The notes: generated by a model not told the origin, from the sequence alone. 64,000 nt of DNA from Glacieibacterium arshaanense (GCF_004681125.1 NZ_SIHO01000003.1:62001-126000), one strand, 5' to 3'; counted from the stretch's first letter, positions 36,014 through 45,136 are shown. Made by a program: numbers and translations.

Positions 36014-36963
36014 GCGTCGGGCGCCTCCCATTTCGGCGCGGCCTTGACCGATGGCCGCAAATTGAGCCGCGCCAGCATGTCGGCGAGCAGCCCGAGCGAC
36101 CAGACCATTACCGCACCCAGCAGGCCCAGCACCGCGGTTTCGGAAAGATTGTCGACATAGATGTCATAGATGCCCTTGAGCACGCCCATGACGAACAGCA
36201 GCAGCCCGAGCGGCATGAACACGCGCAGCGGCTGGAAATACACCGTCAGCCGGCAGACAAGAAACATGAAGCGGAAAAAGTCGGTCGGCCGGATCTTCGA
36301 TACGCCGACGCGCTTGCCATATTCGATCGGCAGGTACGACACGCGCTGGCCGGTCGCGAGCATGCACAGTGTCACCGTGGTGGTGAACGAAAACGCTTCG
36401 GGCAGCAGCGGCACGAACTGTTCGAGCGGTTCGCGCCGGAACACCCGCAGACCAGAATTTAGATCGGTGATCTCGTGTCCGGCGAGCAGGCTGGCGAGGT
36501 TGTTCAGAACCCATTTTGCCGGCTTGCGGATCATTGGCACGCCCTTCATTGCCGCACCGCGGTCGCCGACGACCATGTCGTTGTATGCCGCCATGCCGAT
36601 CATTTCGGGCAGATACCTCGCCGGGTAGGTGCCGTCGGCATCGAGAATGGCGACCAGCGGCGCGGTGCTGACCGCGATGCCGGCCTTGAGCGCGCGGCCA
36701 TAGCCGCCGTTGTTGGGGAAGTTGACGACGCGCGCACCGGTTTCGCGCGCACGGGCCAGCGTGTCATCGCTCGATCCGTCGTTGACGACGATGATTTCGT
36801 GGGTGATGCCCGCTTCGGTCAGCACCGCGCGCACGCTGTCGACCGTCGCCTTGACGGCATCCTGTTCATTATACGCCGGGATGACGACTGAAACCGCAAG
36901 CGGTGGCGCCTTGGCCGCGCTGCCCGCTGCGGCGTGTTCCGAATGTTCAACCTGCCCTGTCAA
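36010..36963 (-). CDS. GT2 polyprenyl-phosphate glycosyltransferase (GtrB/DPM1-like)
   Basis: A 317-residue GT-A enzyme. SVVIPAYNEQDAVKATVDSV opens the catalytic domain; VNDGSSDDTLARARE and AILDADGTYPARYLPEM give the DxD-type motifs. After about residue 230 there are two transmembrane helices (FRFMFLVCRLTVYF region and the FMPLGLLLFVMGVLKGI region), as in GtrB. It would charge a polyprenyl phosphate with a sugar for the GT-C enzymes of this locus. It is the first gene of the long minus-strand run, with a 214-base divergent region upstream. Confidence 0.9.
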   Translation of the reverse strand: MTGQVEHSEHAAAGSAAKAPPLAVSVVIPAYNEQDAVKATVDSVRAVLTEAGITHEIIVVNDGSSDDTLARARETGARVVNFPNNGGYGRALKAGIAVSTAPLVAILDADGTYPARYLPEMIGMAAYNDMVVGDRGAAMKGVPMIRKPAKWVLNNLASLLAGHEITDLNSGLRVFRREPLEQFVPLLPEAFSFTTTVTLCMLATGQRVSYLPIEYGKRVGVSKIRPTDFFRFMFLVCRLTVYFQPLRVFMPLGLLLFVMGVLKGIYDIYVDNLSETAVLGLLGAVMVWSLGLLADMLARLNLRPSVKAAPKWEAPDA

Positions 36964-37177
36964 AGCTTTACCCCCGGTTGGTCGACGTCTCTATAGCGCG
37001 CCGGCGTGACAATGGCACCCTGTTGTCAGCGCAATTCTTCGCTTGTGCAGCATTTTGCCCACAATGCACGACAATCGCGCTAACGACCGCGCGCCGTTGC
37101 TGCAACTTTGCACTACGACCGTTACGGACATTGTGCGAATAGCTTGCGACGCCGTGTTTGTGGCAAAGCGACCAAGG

Positions 37178-38683
37178 ATGCCTAAACTGGAACCCCGGAT
37201 TGCAATTGCACCGCCAGCGCCTGCCGTTCCGGCCGCGCGCACGCCGCGCGCGCGGCTGCAGATTTTCGGGTCGATGCTGCTGCTGGCAATTGCCCTGCTG
37301 TGGCCCGCGATGGTGCAGCAGCGCCCGGCGTATTTCTTCGACAGCGCCGGCTATCTGAGCACCGGCACCAAGGCCTTTGCGATTGCCCGCGACAAGCTTG
37401 CCGCGAAGCTGACGCCGGCGGACGAAAGGTCGGCCGCTGCGGCACCGGCGCCGAAAGCGCCGCCCGTCAACAGCGTCGTGTCGATTCGCGCCATCGCCTA
37501 TAGCCTGTTCGCCGCCGCGACCTCGGCGCCGGGCTACCGCATGCATGTGCTGATTGCCGTCAATGCGCTGGTGGTGACGTTGCTGATCTGGGCGTTCTGG
37601 CGGATTCGCGCACCGCGCGCGTCACCCGAAGACGAGGCGATTGCGGCGTTGTTCGTCGCGACCGCAACCTCGGCGCCGTGGTTTGTCAGCTACGCGATGC
37701 CCGACATTTTTGCCGGCGCGGCGATTCTGGCGCTGCTCATCCTGACCTTTGCGCCGTTGCACCGGCAACGCGTCGCGCGCGCTTGCGTGGCAAGCGTCGT
37801 CACCTTCGCGGTCGCCGCGCATGCCAGCCACATCCCCATCATCGGGCTGGTGGTGGCGGCCGCGGTCGCGGAGTTGCTGTTCGAACGCTGGCGCGGCACG
37901 GCGCGCTGGTCATGGGACCGGTTCGCCTGGGTGGTCGTGCCCTATATTGCCGGGCTGGTGCTGGTGGTGGCGCTGTCGTTTGTCAGCTTCGGCTCGGCGA
38001 GCGTGGCGCCCAAGCGGTTGCCGTTCGCGCTGGCCAAGTCGATCGATGACGGGCCGGGCAACTGGTACCTCAAGGCGACCTGCCGCGAAAAGCATTGGGC
38101 GGTTTGCCCGTTCTTCGAACGCACCGGCGGTGGTGGACCCGAGCTGATCTTCGCCGATGACGGGCTGGTCAAGACCGCGACACCGGCGCAAATGGAGGCG
38201 GTGCGCAACGAGGAAATGACCATCGTCCGCAATGCGACGCGCGCCTATCCATGGGTGCAGATCCGCTCGGCGATTGCCAATTCGGTGACGCAATTCTTCC
38301 GGTTCGGGCTGGAGGACAACAGCTTCGGCTATGTCATCGTGCAACTGCCGAACGGCGAGTTCCGGACGCATGCCGCGCCCGAACCGGTTGACCTGCGGCC
38401 GGTCGGGCAAGTCATGGTCTATGGCGGGGTGGCGATTGCAGTCGGTTACATCGTGGCAATCATGCGCAGCCTGACGGCGGTCGAATGGGGCACTTTGCGG
38501 TTGCTGCTGGCGGGGCTGGTCGCCAATGCGATGGTCACCGGTGCGCTGTCGAGCATCACCAGTCGCTACCAGAGCCGGGTTATCTGGGTGGTGCCTGTGG
38601 TGGCATTGGGTTTATGGCTGGCGCGGCGTTCCCGACCGTCGACGGCGTCAGCTTCTGGCGCAGCATCACCAGCGCAAAGGTGA
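37178..38683 (+). CDS. polytopic membrane protein, possible GT-C enzyme
   Basis: A 501-residue inner-membrane protein I do not recognise. After a proline-rich N-terminal stretch, TM1 (MLLLAIALLWPAMV) is followed by a loop QQRPAYFFDSAGYLSTG in which an aspartate sits where GT-C glycosyltransferases carry their catalytic acidic residue. Seven or more further transmembrane segments follow, with a periplasmic loop containing CREKHWAVCPFFE. I chose ATG 37178 (AAGG upstream); an upstream in-frame start is possible. It is the only plus-strand gene of the glycan locus and its 3' end overlaps a converging GT2 gene by 104 bases. Confidence 0.7.
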   Translation: MPKLEPRIAIAPPAPAVPAARTPRARLQIFGSMLLLAIALLWPAMVQQRPAYFFDSAGYLSTGTKAFAIARDKLAAKLTPADERSAAAAPAPKAPPVNSVVSIRAIAYSLFAAATSAPGYRMHVLIAVNALVVTLLIWAFWRIRAPRASPEDEAIAALFVATATSAPWFVSYAMPDIFAGAAILALLILTFAPLHRQRVARACVASVVTFAVAAHASHIPIIGLVVAAAVAELLFERWRGTARWSWDRFAWVVVPYIAGLVLVVALSFVSFGSASVAPKRLPFALAKSIDDGPGNWYLKATCREKHWAVCPFFERTGGGGPELIFADDGLVKTATPAQMEAVRNEEMTIVRNATRAYPWVQIRSAIANSVTQFFRFGLEDNSFGYVIVQLPNGEFRTHAAPEPVDLRPVGQVMVYGGVAIAVGYIVAIMRSLTAVEWGTLRLLLAGLVANAMVTGALSSITSRYQSRVIWVVPVVALGLWLARRSRPSTASASGAASPAQR

Positions 38684-39698
38684 CGCTGGCGTAGCAATGG
38701 TACATCCAGTGCAGGCCGAGCCCGAGCACCATCGTCTTGAGCCCGCCGGCGCGGTAGAGCAGCGCCAGAAACTCGCGGTTGAGCCATACATAGGCGAACC
38801 CGCTCGCCACGCCGAAGCCCAGCAGCCAACGCCCGAGATGCCAGGGGCTGGAATCGAGAAAGCCGAGCCGCGCGTTGAAGTGGAAAACCATCGCGGCCAG
38901 CGGCAGCAGCCAGCACAGATGCGCGAGTACCGACTTCAGCCGCTCGGTGCCGACCAGGTTGAGTTCGGCACCCTGTGTGCGGCCGGCAGCGATGAGCTGC
39001 GTCCACGGCACCGCGCGGCTCATGATATCGGTGCGCCAGAGCTGGCGCTTGCCCCAGTCCTTGCAATGCTTGCCGAGTGCTTCGGGGACCAGCGCGATGG
39101 CGTGGCCGGCACGGTTGAGCCGGACGCCGAGTTCGATGTCTTCGATGCTGGGGCGGGCATAGCGCACGTCGAAGCCGCCGATGGCGCGAAACACATCGGC
39201 CTTGATGGCGCCAAGGCCGGCCCAGAACGTCGTCGCCTGCCGCTCGCCGCCCTGATGGACGAAGTGATGGCGCAGATTGGCATAAAGCGCCGCCGAACGC
39301 TGCGAGCGCGGCCGGTCGTCATAGGAACCGAACGCCGCGCTGATCTTCGGGTCATTGATGAATGCAGCTTCGAGCCGGCCGAGCGCGGTCGGGTGGATCG
39401 ACACGTCGGCATCGACGAAGACAATCAGTTCGGACTTGGCAATCGCGACACCGGCGTTGCGGCCGACCGCCGGGCCACCGGGCGGGCCGTCGTTGCGCAG
39501 CACGATGGCGCCGGCCGCACGCGCCATTTCACCGGTGCGATCGAATGAACCGTCGTCGTAGAGAATGAGCTCGTCGGGCTTGCGCTCGCTGGCAGCGATT
39601 GCGGCCAGGCAGTCGCCCAGAGTCGCTTCGGCGTTGTACGCCGGAATGACAATCGTCAGCGTCCGTTTCGCCACCATCTGAGGCGCGGCGCTGGCCAT
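38580..39698 (-). CDS. glycosyltransferase family 2
   Basis: A 372-residue GT-A glycosyltransferase. LTIVIPAYNAEATLGDCLAAI opens the nucleotide-sugar fold; LYDDGSFDRTGE and IVFVDADVSIHPTAL supply the DxD motif. C-terminal hydrophobic segments (about residues 255-275 and 290-310) suggest membrane anchoring. It lies three bases after the UGM-like flavoprotein gene and is probably cotranscribed with it. Its 3' end overlaps the converging membrane-protein gene over 104 bases, both frames looking intact. Confidence 0.88.
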   Translation of the reverse strand: MASAAPQMVAKRTLTIVIPAYNAEATLGDCLAAIAASERKPDELILYDDGSFDRTGEMARAAGAIVLRNDGPPGGPAVGRNAGVAIAKSELIVFVDADVSIHPTALGRLEAAFINDPKISAAFGSYDDRPRSQRSAALYANLRHHFVHQGGERQATTFWAGLGAIKADVFRAIGGFDVRYARPSIEDIELGVRLNRAGHAIALVPEALGKHCKDWGKRQLWRTDIMSRAVPWTQLIAAGRTQGAELNLVGTERLKSVLAHLCWLLPLAAMVFHFNARLGFLDSSPWHLGRWLLGFGVASGFAYVWLNREFLALLYRAGGLKTMVLGLGLHWMYHCYASVTFALVMLRQKLTPSTVGNAAPAINPMPPQAPPR

Positions 39699-39701
39699 GG
39701 C

Positions 39702-41216
39702 CTATTCCGCCGCCTCGAGTGCGCGGGGCATGTCTGAAGTGCTCTGGCCCGGCTTCGCCACGGTGAACTCCTCGTGATAAGAGCGCTCGACATTGACGTT
39801 CCAGATGTCGTGCTTCTCGCCGAGGATAATACGCGCAGCGAGCATCGCCGTCAGCATCGAATGATCCTGGTTGTTGTAGCGGTGCATGCCGTTACGGCCG
39901 ACGGTCTGGAAGTTATCGAACTCGTTGATCCATTCGGACAGCGTGTCGACCGCCGCGCGGTAGTCGCCGTCATAGACCGGATAGGCCTTGGGCTGGCGGA
40001 TGACGGTGCCGTCGATGATGTTCGACGCCTTGGCGAGGCCGAGGAATTCGAGCTCGCGGCCGGCCTGCGCAATGAGGTCGGCATCCGAGCTGTTCCACAG
40101 CCCGTCGCCTTCATGGCAGAACAATTCCATGCCGATGCTGGCGTGATTGGGGTTGGGCACCATCGCCTCGGACCATGACCGGAAGTTCTGGATGCGGCCG
40201 ACGCTGACTTCGGGGCTGTGGATGTAGATCCAGTTGTCCGGGAACGGGTCGGGGATGTCGAGCACCAGCGCTACGACCAGAAAGTCGCGGTACTTGAGCT
40301 TCTTCGCGGCCGCCTGGATGTGGGCGGGGGCGGGCGGATCCATTGCTTCGATCATCTCGACGATCGGCATCGAGTTGATGAACTGGTCGGCTTCGAGGCG
40401 CGTGACCTTGACATCGTCAGGGTTCGACCAATCCTTGAGCTCGATGGCATCGACATGCATGCCGGTGCGGAAGATCTTGGTCGCGGCGGTCTGCATGCGG
40501 ACTTGGCCGCCCTTGGCGATGACCGATTCGCGGAAGGCTTCCCACATCTGGCCGGGGCCGAGCGGCGGATAGTTGAATTCCTCGATCAGGCTGGCTGTGT
40601 CATTGGCACCGGTGACGGCGTTGAGCACGGCCTTGACCAGCGACAGGTTCTTGATGCGCTGTGCAGCCCAGTCGGCACGGATTTCGGTGCAGGGAATACC
40701 CCAGACCTTTTCAGTGTACGACCGGAAGAAGTGGTTGAACAACCGGCCGCCGAAGCGGTTGGTCACCCATTGCTCGAAATTTTCTTCTTCGCGGTGCGGG
40801 AACACCTGCCAATAGGCATAGCTCGCCATGATGCGCACCGATTCGACCGGGCCCATGTTGCCGAGCGCGTTGAAGATCTTGAGCGGGTAGGCGTAGTATT
40901 TGCCCTGATAATAGATGCGGCTCATGCGCGGACGCTTGACGAACTTGTCGCCGAGCACTTCGTGCCACAATTCGTCGACTTCGCCGACCTTGGTGAAGAA
41001 GCGGTGGCCGCCGATATCGAAGCGGTAGCCTTTGTAGCTTTCAGTGCGCGAAATGCCGCCGACCTGGTCCGATGCCTCGACGACAATCGGCGTCACGCGG
41101 CCAGCCCCGCGCTTTTGCAATTCATATGCCGCGGTCAAGCCAGCGGGGCCACCACCAATGATGCCCACCGTCAGCTTTCCGCCAGATTCCGCGCCCTGTT
41201 TCGCTTCAACCGACAT
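39702..41216 (-). CDS. UDP-galactopyranose-mutase-like FAD protein
   Basis: A 504-residue flavoprotein. VGIIGGGPAGLTAAYEL is the FAD-binding start, QVGGISRTESYKGYRFDIGG the second FAD/substrate region, and GGHRFFTKVGEVDELW is characteristic of the NAD(P)/FAD-dependent oxidoreductases that accompany glycosyltransferases in polysaccharide loci. It is longer than true UGM (about 370-390 residues), so ring contraction of UDP-galactose is possible but not established. I chose ATG 41216; an ATG seven codons upstream is an alternative. Confidence 0.85.
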   Translation of the reverse strand: MSVEAKQGAESGGKLTVGIIGGGPAGLTAAYELQKRGAGRVTPIVVEASDQVGGISRTESYKGYRFDIGGHRFFTKVGEVDELWHEVLGDKFVKRPRMSRIYYQGKYYAYPLKIFNALGNMGPVESVRIMASYAYWQVFPHREEENFEQWVTNRFGGRLFNHFFRSYTEKVWGIPCTEIRADWAAQRIKNLSLVKAVLNAVTGANDTASLIEEFNYPPLGPGQMWEAFRESVIAKGGQVRMQTAATKIFRTGMHVDAIELKDWSNPDDVKVTRLEADQFINSMPIVEMIEAMDPPAPAHIQAAAKKLKYRDFLVVALVLDIPDPFPDNWIYIHSPEVSVGRIQNFRSWSEAMVPNPNHASIGMELFCHEGDGLWNSSDADLIAQAGRELEFLGLAKASNIIDGTVIRQPKAYPVYDGDYRAAVDTLSEWINEFDNFQTVGRNGMHRYNNQDHSMLTAMLAARIILGEKHDIWNVNVERSYHEEFTVAKPGQSTSDMPRALEAAE

Positions 41217-41613
41217 CAGTAATTCCGAACCCACCATCTGACAGTGTTGCTGCCCGAACTGCGCTCATACAAGAAAGCGGGGATTCGCGAAGCAGGAAAT
41301 TGATATTGCGCCTAAAGGTCACAGCCGGCGACCCGCCAGTTCCGGCGGTGTGCGGCAGGGCTGTGCGCGTAGACGATTGCAAACGCAGTGTATTCGCCGC
41401 GGCTGAATCAGCCGTCGCAACAGGTGCAGGCGCCACACCTAGCCAGCGCCGTCGCGACGAAATGCCCCTACCCACGATGTTGCGCCCTCAATTGCCAATC
41501 CGGCGGCTCAAGAAATTAACTAAGCGTAAATTCAATAACCGCAATGCCGCGTTGCAACAAACGGTTTCTGCGACGAAAAGTTGAAAGGCGCCAAACTCGA
41601 GCCTTGCGACGCA
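41217..41613. other. intergenic region without recognisable gene
   Basis: About 400 bases between the start of the UGM-like gene and the end of the kinase gene. Open frames here are short, overlap on both strands and match nothing I recognise. Base composition drops in GC around 41505-41545. It should hold the promoter of the minus-strand flavoprotein/GT2 pair, but I could not identify convincing -35/-10 elements. Confidence 0.6.
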
Positions 41614-42348
41614 TCAAAATTTACGGGTGAACGCCAGTGTCAATGCATGGTCGCGGGCCTTGTTCAAAACAATATCGGCACGGGCGCGCGCCCGGACGAT
41701 GTTCTCGCGCAAGTTGGGCAGGTTGATGCGTTCCCAGACGCTGCGCGCGAAGATTTCGGCGTCAGGCTCGGTCATCGCGCGGAACTGTGCATAGAAGGAT
41801 GTCGGGTCGTTTTCGGCCTGCTTCCAGAATCCGATGAACCGGCCGACGAACCAGTGTTCGAGATCGTCCTCGCGCGCGTCGAGATAGATCAGCGCATCGA
41901 GTTGGTCGGCAGCGTCATAGCCCCCGGGCAAGGGTGACAGCCCCAGGCCCTCGACGAGCAGAATGTCGGGCCGGTCGATGGTCCGCGCCAGTTGCGGATC
42001 GACATCATAGGTCTGGTGCGAATAGCCCGGAAATCGCGTCGGCGCGACCGGCACCTGCTGCAACGCGCCGACCAGCGCTGCGGCATCATACGTCTCGGGA
42101 TAGCCCTTGCGCAGCGTCAGGCCACGCGCATCGAGCGTGGCATTGTCGAGCAGGAAGCCGTCGGTCGACACGGTCTCGACGCGGTGCGTTGCATCGAGCG
42201 CCGATTTGATGGCCGCACTCAGTACCGACTTGCCCGCCGCCACAGAACCGGTCAGCCCGACCAGCAACGGCCGGCCCGGCGTGGCCCTTGCGACCAGACG
42301 CGCCGCAATATCGGCTGCATCGGTGGCTATTGCGTCAGTGCTGGGCAT
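41614..42348 (-). CDS. coaA: type I pantothenate kinase-like protein
   Basis: A 244-residue P-loop kinase. The Walker A motif is GLTGSVAAGKSVLS and the downstream VSTDGFLLDNATLDARGL, YPETYDAAAL and GYSHQTYDV match the bacterial CoaA sequence order, as do VEGLGLSPLPGG and DLEHWFVGRF. CoaA phosphorylates pantothenate, the first step of coenzyme A synthesis. It is shorter than the E. coli enzyme (316 residues), mainly at the N-terminus, so a related uridine-kinase-like function cannot be excluded. It reads alone on the minus strand. Confidence 0.82.
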   Translation of the reverse strand: MPSTDAIATDAADIAARLVARATPGRPLLVGLTGSVAAGKSVLSAAIKSALDATHRVETVSTDGFLLDNATLDARGLTLRKGYPETYDAAALVGALQQVPVAPTRFPGYSHQTYDVDPQLARTIDRPDILLVEGLGLSPLPGGYDAADQLDALIYLDAREDDLEHWFVGRFIGFWKQAENDPTSFYAQFRAMTEPDAEIFARSVWERINLPNLRENIVRARARADIVLNKARDHALTLAFTRKF

Positions 42349-42489
42349 TGGCGTCCCTCATCGACCCGTCTCGCGGTCATTGTGCCGCAATGTGCGTGCT
42401 AGGCCAATGAGTCGCTTGGTCGTGGAGCCAGACGAACGCGTGGCGCCGCCCCCCGAAGGGAGGCGGCATTCCAACGGTGTGTTGAAAAA

Positions 42490-42564
<75 letters not shown>

Positions 42565-42783
42565 TCGGCGGAACGTCCAGCACTGCTGTCCGTTCGGGAG
42601 GCCGGGCTATAAGCAGCCCTGACGCCGGGTGCAAGCGCAAAAACTCTGCCCGACAGCAATTTTGCGTCAAAATCCGGGGTTCGTTTGCCGTGCCGTGGCG
42701 TTATCGCCCATTCAAGCGACTTGGCAAAGCGGGGGGTTCGGCCCCATATGCGCGTCTCGACCTTCCCCGGAACGGAGCCCGTC

Positions 42784-43689
42784 ATGGCCAGCCTCGCCAC
42801 CAGCCAGTCCGAACGCGCCAGCATCGCGGCGTTCAAGACCGATGTCATCGACGCGTCGATGAACGCGCTGATTCTGGTCGATTTCTGGGCCGAATGGTGC
42901 GGGCCGTGCAAGACGCTGACGCCGCTGCTCGAACGCGTCGTCGCGACCTATGCACCCCGCGTCCAGCTGGTGAAGATCGACGTCGACAAGAACCAGACGC
43001 TCGCCAGCCAGTTCCGCATCGAATCGATTCCCACCGTCTATGCGTTCCTGAAGGGCCAGCCGGTCGACGGCTTTGCCGGGGCGCTTGGTGAACGCGAGCT
43101 CAAGACCTTCATCGACCGGCTGCTTGCTGCGGTCCCGGCGGCGCCCGCCGAAGCCGATGCTGCAGCCCAAATCGAGGCGCTGGCACAAGCTGCCGCCGAC
43201 GCGCTGGCCGAAGGAGCAGCGCCGCAGGCCGAGCAGATGTTCGCAGCGCTCGCTGCCGAAGTGCCCGACCGTGTCGAATTCGCTGCAGGACTGGCACGCG
43301 CCCGCGTCGCGCTCGGTGACCTCGACGGCGCGCGTGCTGCGCTCGCGGCGCTGCCCGCCGATGCCAAGCATGCGACGCTGGCGCAGGCCCGCGCCGCGCT
43401 GGCGCTCGCCGAGCAGGCCACGCCGGTCGCCGACCTCGCCGGCTTAGCCGCGAAGGTTGCCGCCAACCCTGACGATCACGCGCTGCGCATCGAACTCGCC
43501 GGCGGGCTGATGGCGCGCGGCGACCGTGACGGCGCTGCCGAAGCGCTGCTCGAAAGCATCCGCCGCGATGCGACGTGGAGCGACGGCGCCGCACGCGCGC
43601 GGCTGCTGACACTGTTCGAAGCCGTCGGCCTGACCGACCCCTGGGTTGTGGCAACGCGTCGCAAGCTTTCAACGCTGCTGTTTGCATGA
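42784..43689 (+). CDS. thioredoxin-TPR protein, CnoX/YbbN-like
   Basis: A 301-residue protein. The N-terminal thioredoxin domain (about residues 10-115) has the active site WAEWCGPCKTL, so unlike E. coli CnoX, which lacks the usual CGPC pair, it keeps both cysteines. The rest is Ala-rich helical TPR-like repeats (ALAQAAADALAEGAAPQAEQ and later units), as in YbbN. YbbN-type proteins guard substrates for chaperones under oxidative stress. GGAG lies before the ATG at 42784. The stop overlaps the next gene (ATGA), forming a three-gene operon with the LonN and Trm112 genes. Confidence 0.9.
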   Translation: MASLATSQSERASIAAFKTDVIDASMNALILVDFWAEWCGPCKTLTPLLERVVATYAPRVQLVKIDVDKNQTLASQFRIESIPTVYAFLKGQPVDGFAGALGERELKTFIDRLLAAVPAAPAEADAAAQIEALAQAAADALAEGAAPQAEQMFAALAAEVPDRVEFAAGLARARVALGDLDGARAALAALPADAKHATLAQARAALALAEQATPVADLAGLAAKVAANPDDHALRIELAGGLMARGDRDGAAEALLESIRRDATWSDGAARARLLTLFEAVGLTDPWVVATRRKLSTLLFA

Positions 43690-44348
43690 CCGATATCGAC
43701 GCGCTGCCCGAAGTCATCCCGGTCTTCCCGCTCGCCGGCGCGGTGCTGCTGCCGCGCGGGGTGATGCCGCTCAACATTTTCGAACCGCGCTATCTGAAGA
43801 TGGTGCGCGATGCCGTCGCGGGCACCAAGCTCATCGGCATGGTGCAGCCGCGTGTCGCCAAAACGCGCAGCACGCAACCGCCGGCGCTGTTCGACATCGG
43901 CTGCGTCGGCCGCATCACCGAATGCGAGGAAACCGACGACGGCCGGCTGCTGATCGAACTGACTGGCCTGCGCCGTTTCAAGGTGGCGCGCGAGATCGAC
44001 GTGGTGACGCCGTACCGCCAGATTGTCGCCAATTATGACGGCTTCGACGCCGATGCGGCCGAGCCGGTGGCAGTCAACGCCGCCGCGCGAGCGGCGCTCG
44101 AGGAAACGCTGCGCACCTATCTTGATGCCAATGGGCTCAGCGCCGATTGGGAAGCTGTCACCGGCGCCGATGACGAATCGCTGGTCACCACACTGGCTGC
44201 CGTCTGCCCCTTCGAACCGGTTGAAAAGCAGGCGCTGCTCGAAGCCCCCGATCTGCCGTCGCGCGCCGCGACGCTGACGGCGCTGATGACATTCGCGCAA
44301 GGCTTCGGTGGCGCGGGCCGCGACGACGGCGGGCCGGTAGTGCAATGA
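43686..44348 (+). CDS. LON-substrate-binding-domain (LonN) protein
   Basis: A 220-residue protein consisting of a Lon N-terminal-type domain without the ATPase or protease parts. The opening [18 protein letters not shown] and [14 protein letters not shown] are hallmarks of this domain. It may bind unfolded proteins or regulate proteolysis. ATG 43686 overlaps the thioredoxin gene stop; the stop overlaps the Trm112 gene. The link with a redox co-chaperone suggests a protein quality-control operon. Confidence 0.92.
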   Translation: MTDIDALPEVIPVFPLAGAVLLPRGVMPLNIFEPRYLKMVRDAVAGTKLIGMVQPRVAKTRSTQPPALFDIGCVGRITECEETDDGRLLIELTGLRRFKVAREIDVVTPYRQIVANYDGFDADAAEPVAVNAAARAALEETLRTYLDANGLSADWEAVTGADDESLVTTLAAVCPFEPVEKQALLEAPDLPSRAATLTALMTFAQGFGGAGRDDGGPVVQ

Positions 44349-44533
44349 GCGAGCATCCGCCCGAGCTCGATCCGCGGCTGGTCGAAATCCTCGTCTGCCC
44401 GCTGACTCGCACGCCGCTGCGCTATGACCGCGTCGCGCAAGAACTGGTTTCGGATAGCGCCAAACTCGCCTATCCTGTGCGCGATGGCATTCCGATCATG
44501 TTGATCAGCGAGGCCCGCGAGATCACCGATTGA
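44345..44533 (+). CDS. Trm112 family protein
   Basis: A 62-residue protein of the Trm112/UPF0434 family: [18 protein letters not shown], a middle strand [15 protein letters not shown] and [10 protein letters not shown]. Only one of the zinc-ligand cysteines is kept, so it probably does not bind zinc. In other organisms Trm112 activates methyltransferases. The ATG overlaps the LonN gene stop (ATGA). Confidence 0.92.
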   Translation: MSEHPPELDPRLVEILVCPLTRTPLRYDRVAQELVSDSAKLAYPVRDGIPIMLISEAREITD

Positions 44534-44555
44534 GCGCGCGAGCGAGGGGGAAATA

Positions 44556-45098
44556 ATGAGCGAGACCGGCAAGCCCGAGACCCGCAAGGAAAAGTTCAAC
44601 CACGAGATGACTGCCTTGTTCTGGGCATTCCTCTACCTGTTCATCCTGTTCGGCATGTTGCGCCTGTACGGCAATGTCCTGCTCGCCAAAAATGGCGATG
44701 TCGAAATCCGCTACGGCCTCGCGGCGCTCAACGCGCTGATTTTCGCCAAGGTCATTCTGATCGGCAACTGGATGCACATCGGCCAAAAATCGGACGACCG
44801 CCCGCTGCTGGTGTCGGTGCTCGCCAAGTCGGTGGCGTTTTCGGGGTTCTTCATCGCCTTCCACTTCTTCGAGGAAGCGGTCGTCGGCCTGTTTCATCAC
44901 AAGTCGCTGTCGGAAATTATCACCCTCGACAGCACGCAGCTGCAGGCCGCAATGGTCGCCAGCGTCATTTTCGGCGTGGCGATGATCCCCTATTTCGCCA
45001 TCCGCGAAGTCACGCGGGCGATTGGTTGGGAACGGTTGAAGGTACTGCTGCTCGAACCGGAAGGCCTCAGCAAGGTATTCGGGACGAAGCAGGGCTGA
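44556..45098 (+). CDS. four-helix membrane protein of unknown function
   Basis: A 180-residue inner-membrane protein with four hydrophobic segments, at about residues 22-42 (LFWAFLYLFILFGMLRLYG), 57-75, 92-110 and 128-148. A histidine-containing stretch FHFFEEAVVGLFHH is between the third and fourth. I do not recognise the family. It follows the Trm112 gene by 22 bases on the same strand and may be part of that operon. Confidence 0.75.
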   Translation: MSETGKPETRKEKFNHEMTALFWAFLYLFILFGMLRLYGNVLLAKNGDVEIRYGLAALNALIFAKVILIGNWMHIGQKSDDRPLLVSVLAKSVAFSGFFIAFHFFEEAVVGLFHHKSLSEIITLDSTQLQAAMVASVIFGVAMIPYFAIREVTRAIGWERLKVLLLEPEGLSKVFGTKQG

Positions 45099-45100
45099 AG

Positions 45101-45136
45101 CGCCGCCGGCAGGCAGGGCCGTGGGCCCTGCACCCG
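45101..45136. repeat. REP-like single arm, degenerate, copy D
   Basis: GCCGCCGGCAGGCAGGG followed by the small palindrome GCAGGGCCGTGGGCCCTGC and ACCC. It is one arm of the window's repeat family with several changes. It lies between convergent genes, two bases after one stop and four before the other. Confidence 0.7.

Noticed and set aside
41300-41584. 94-codon plus-strand frame in the gene-poor region after the glycan locus
   Set aside because: It has no ribosome-binding site, a basic low-information translation, and a competing frame on the other strand; nothing supports coding.
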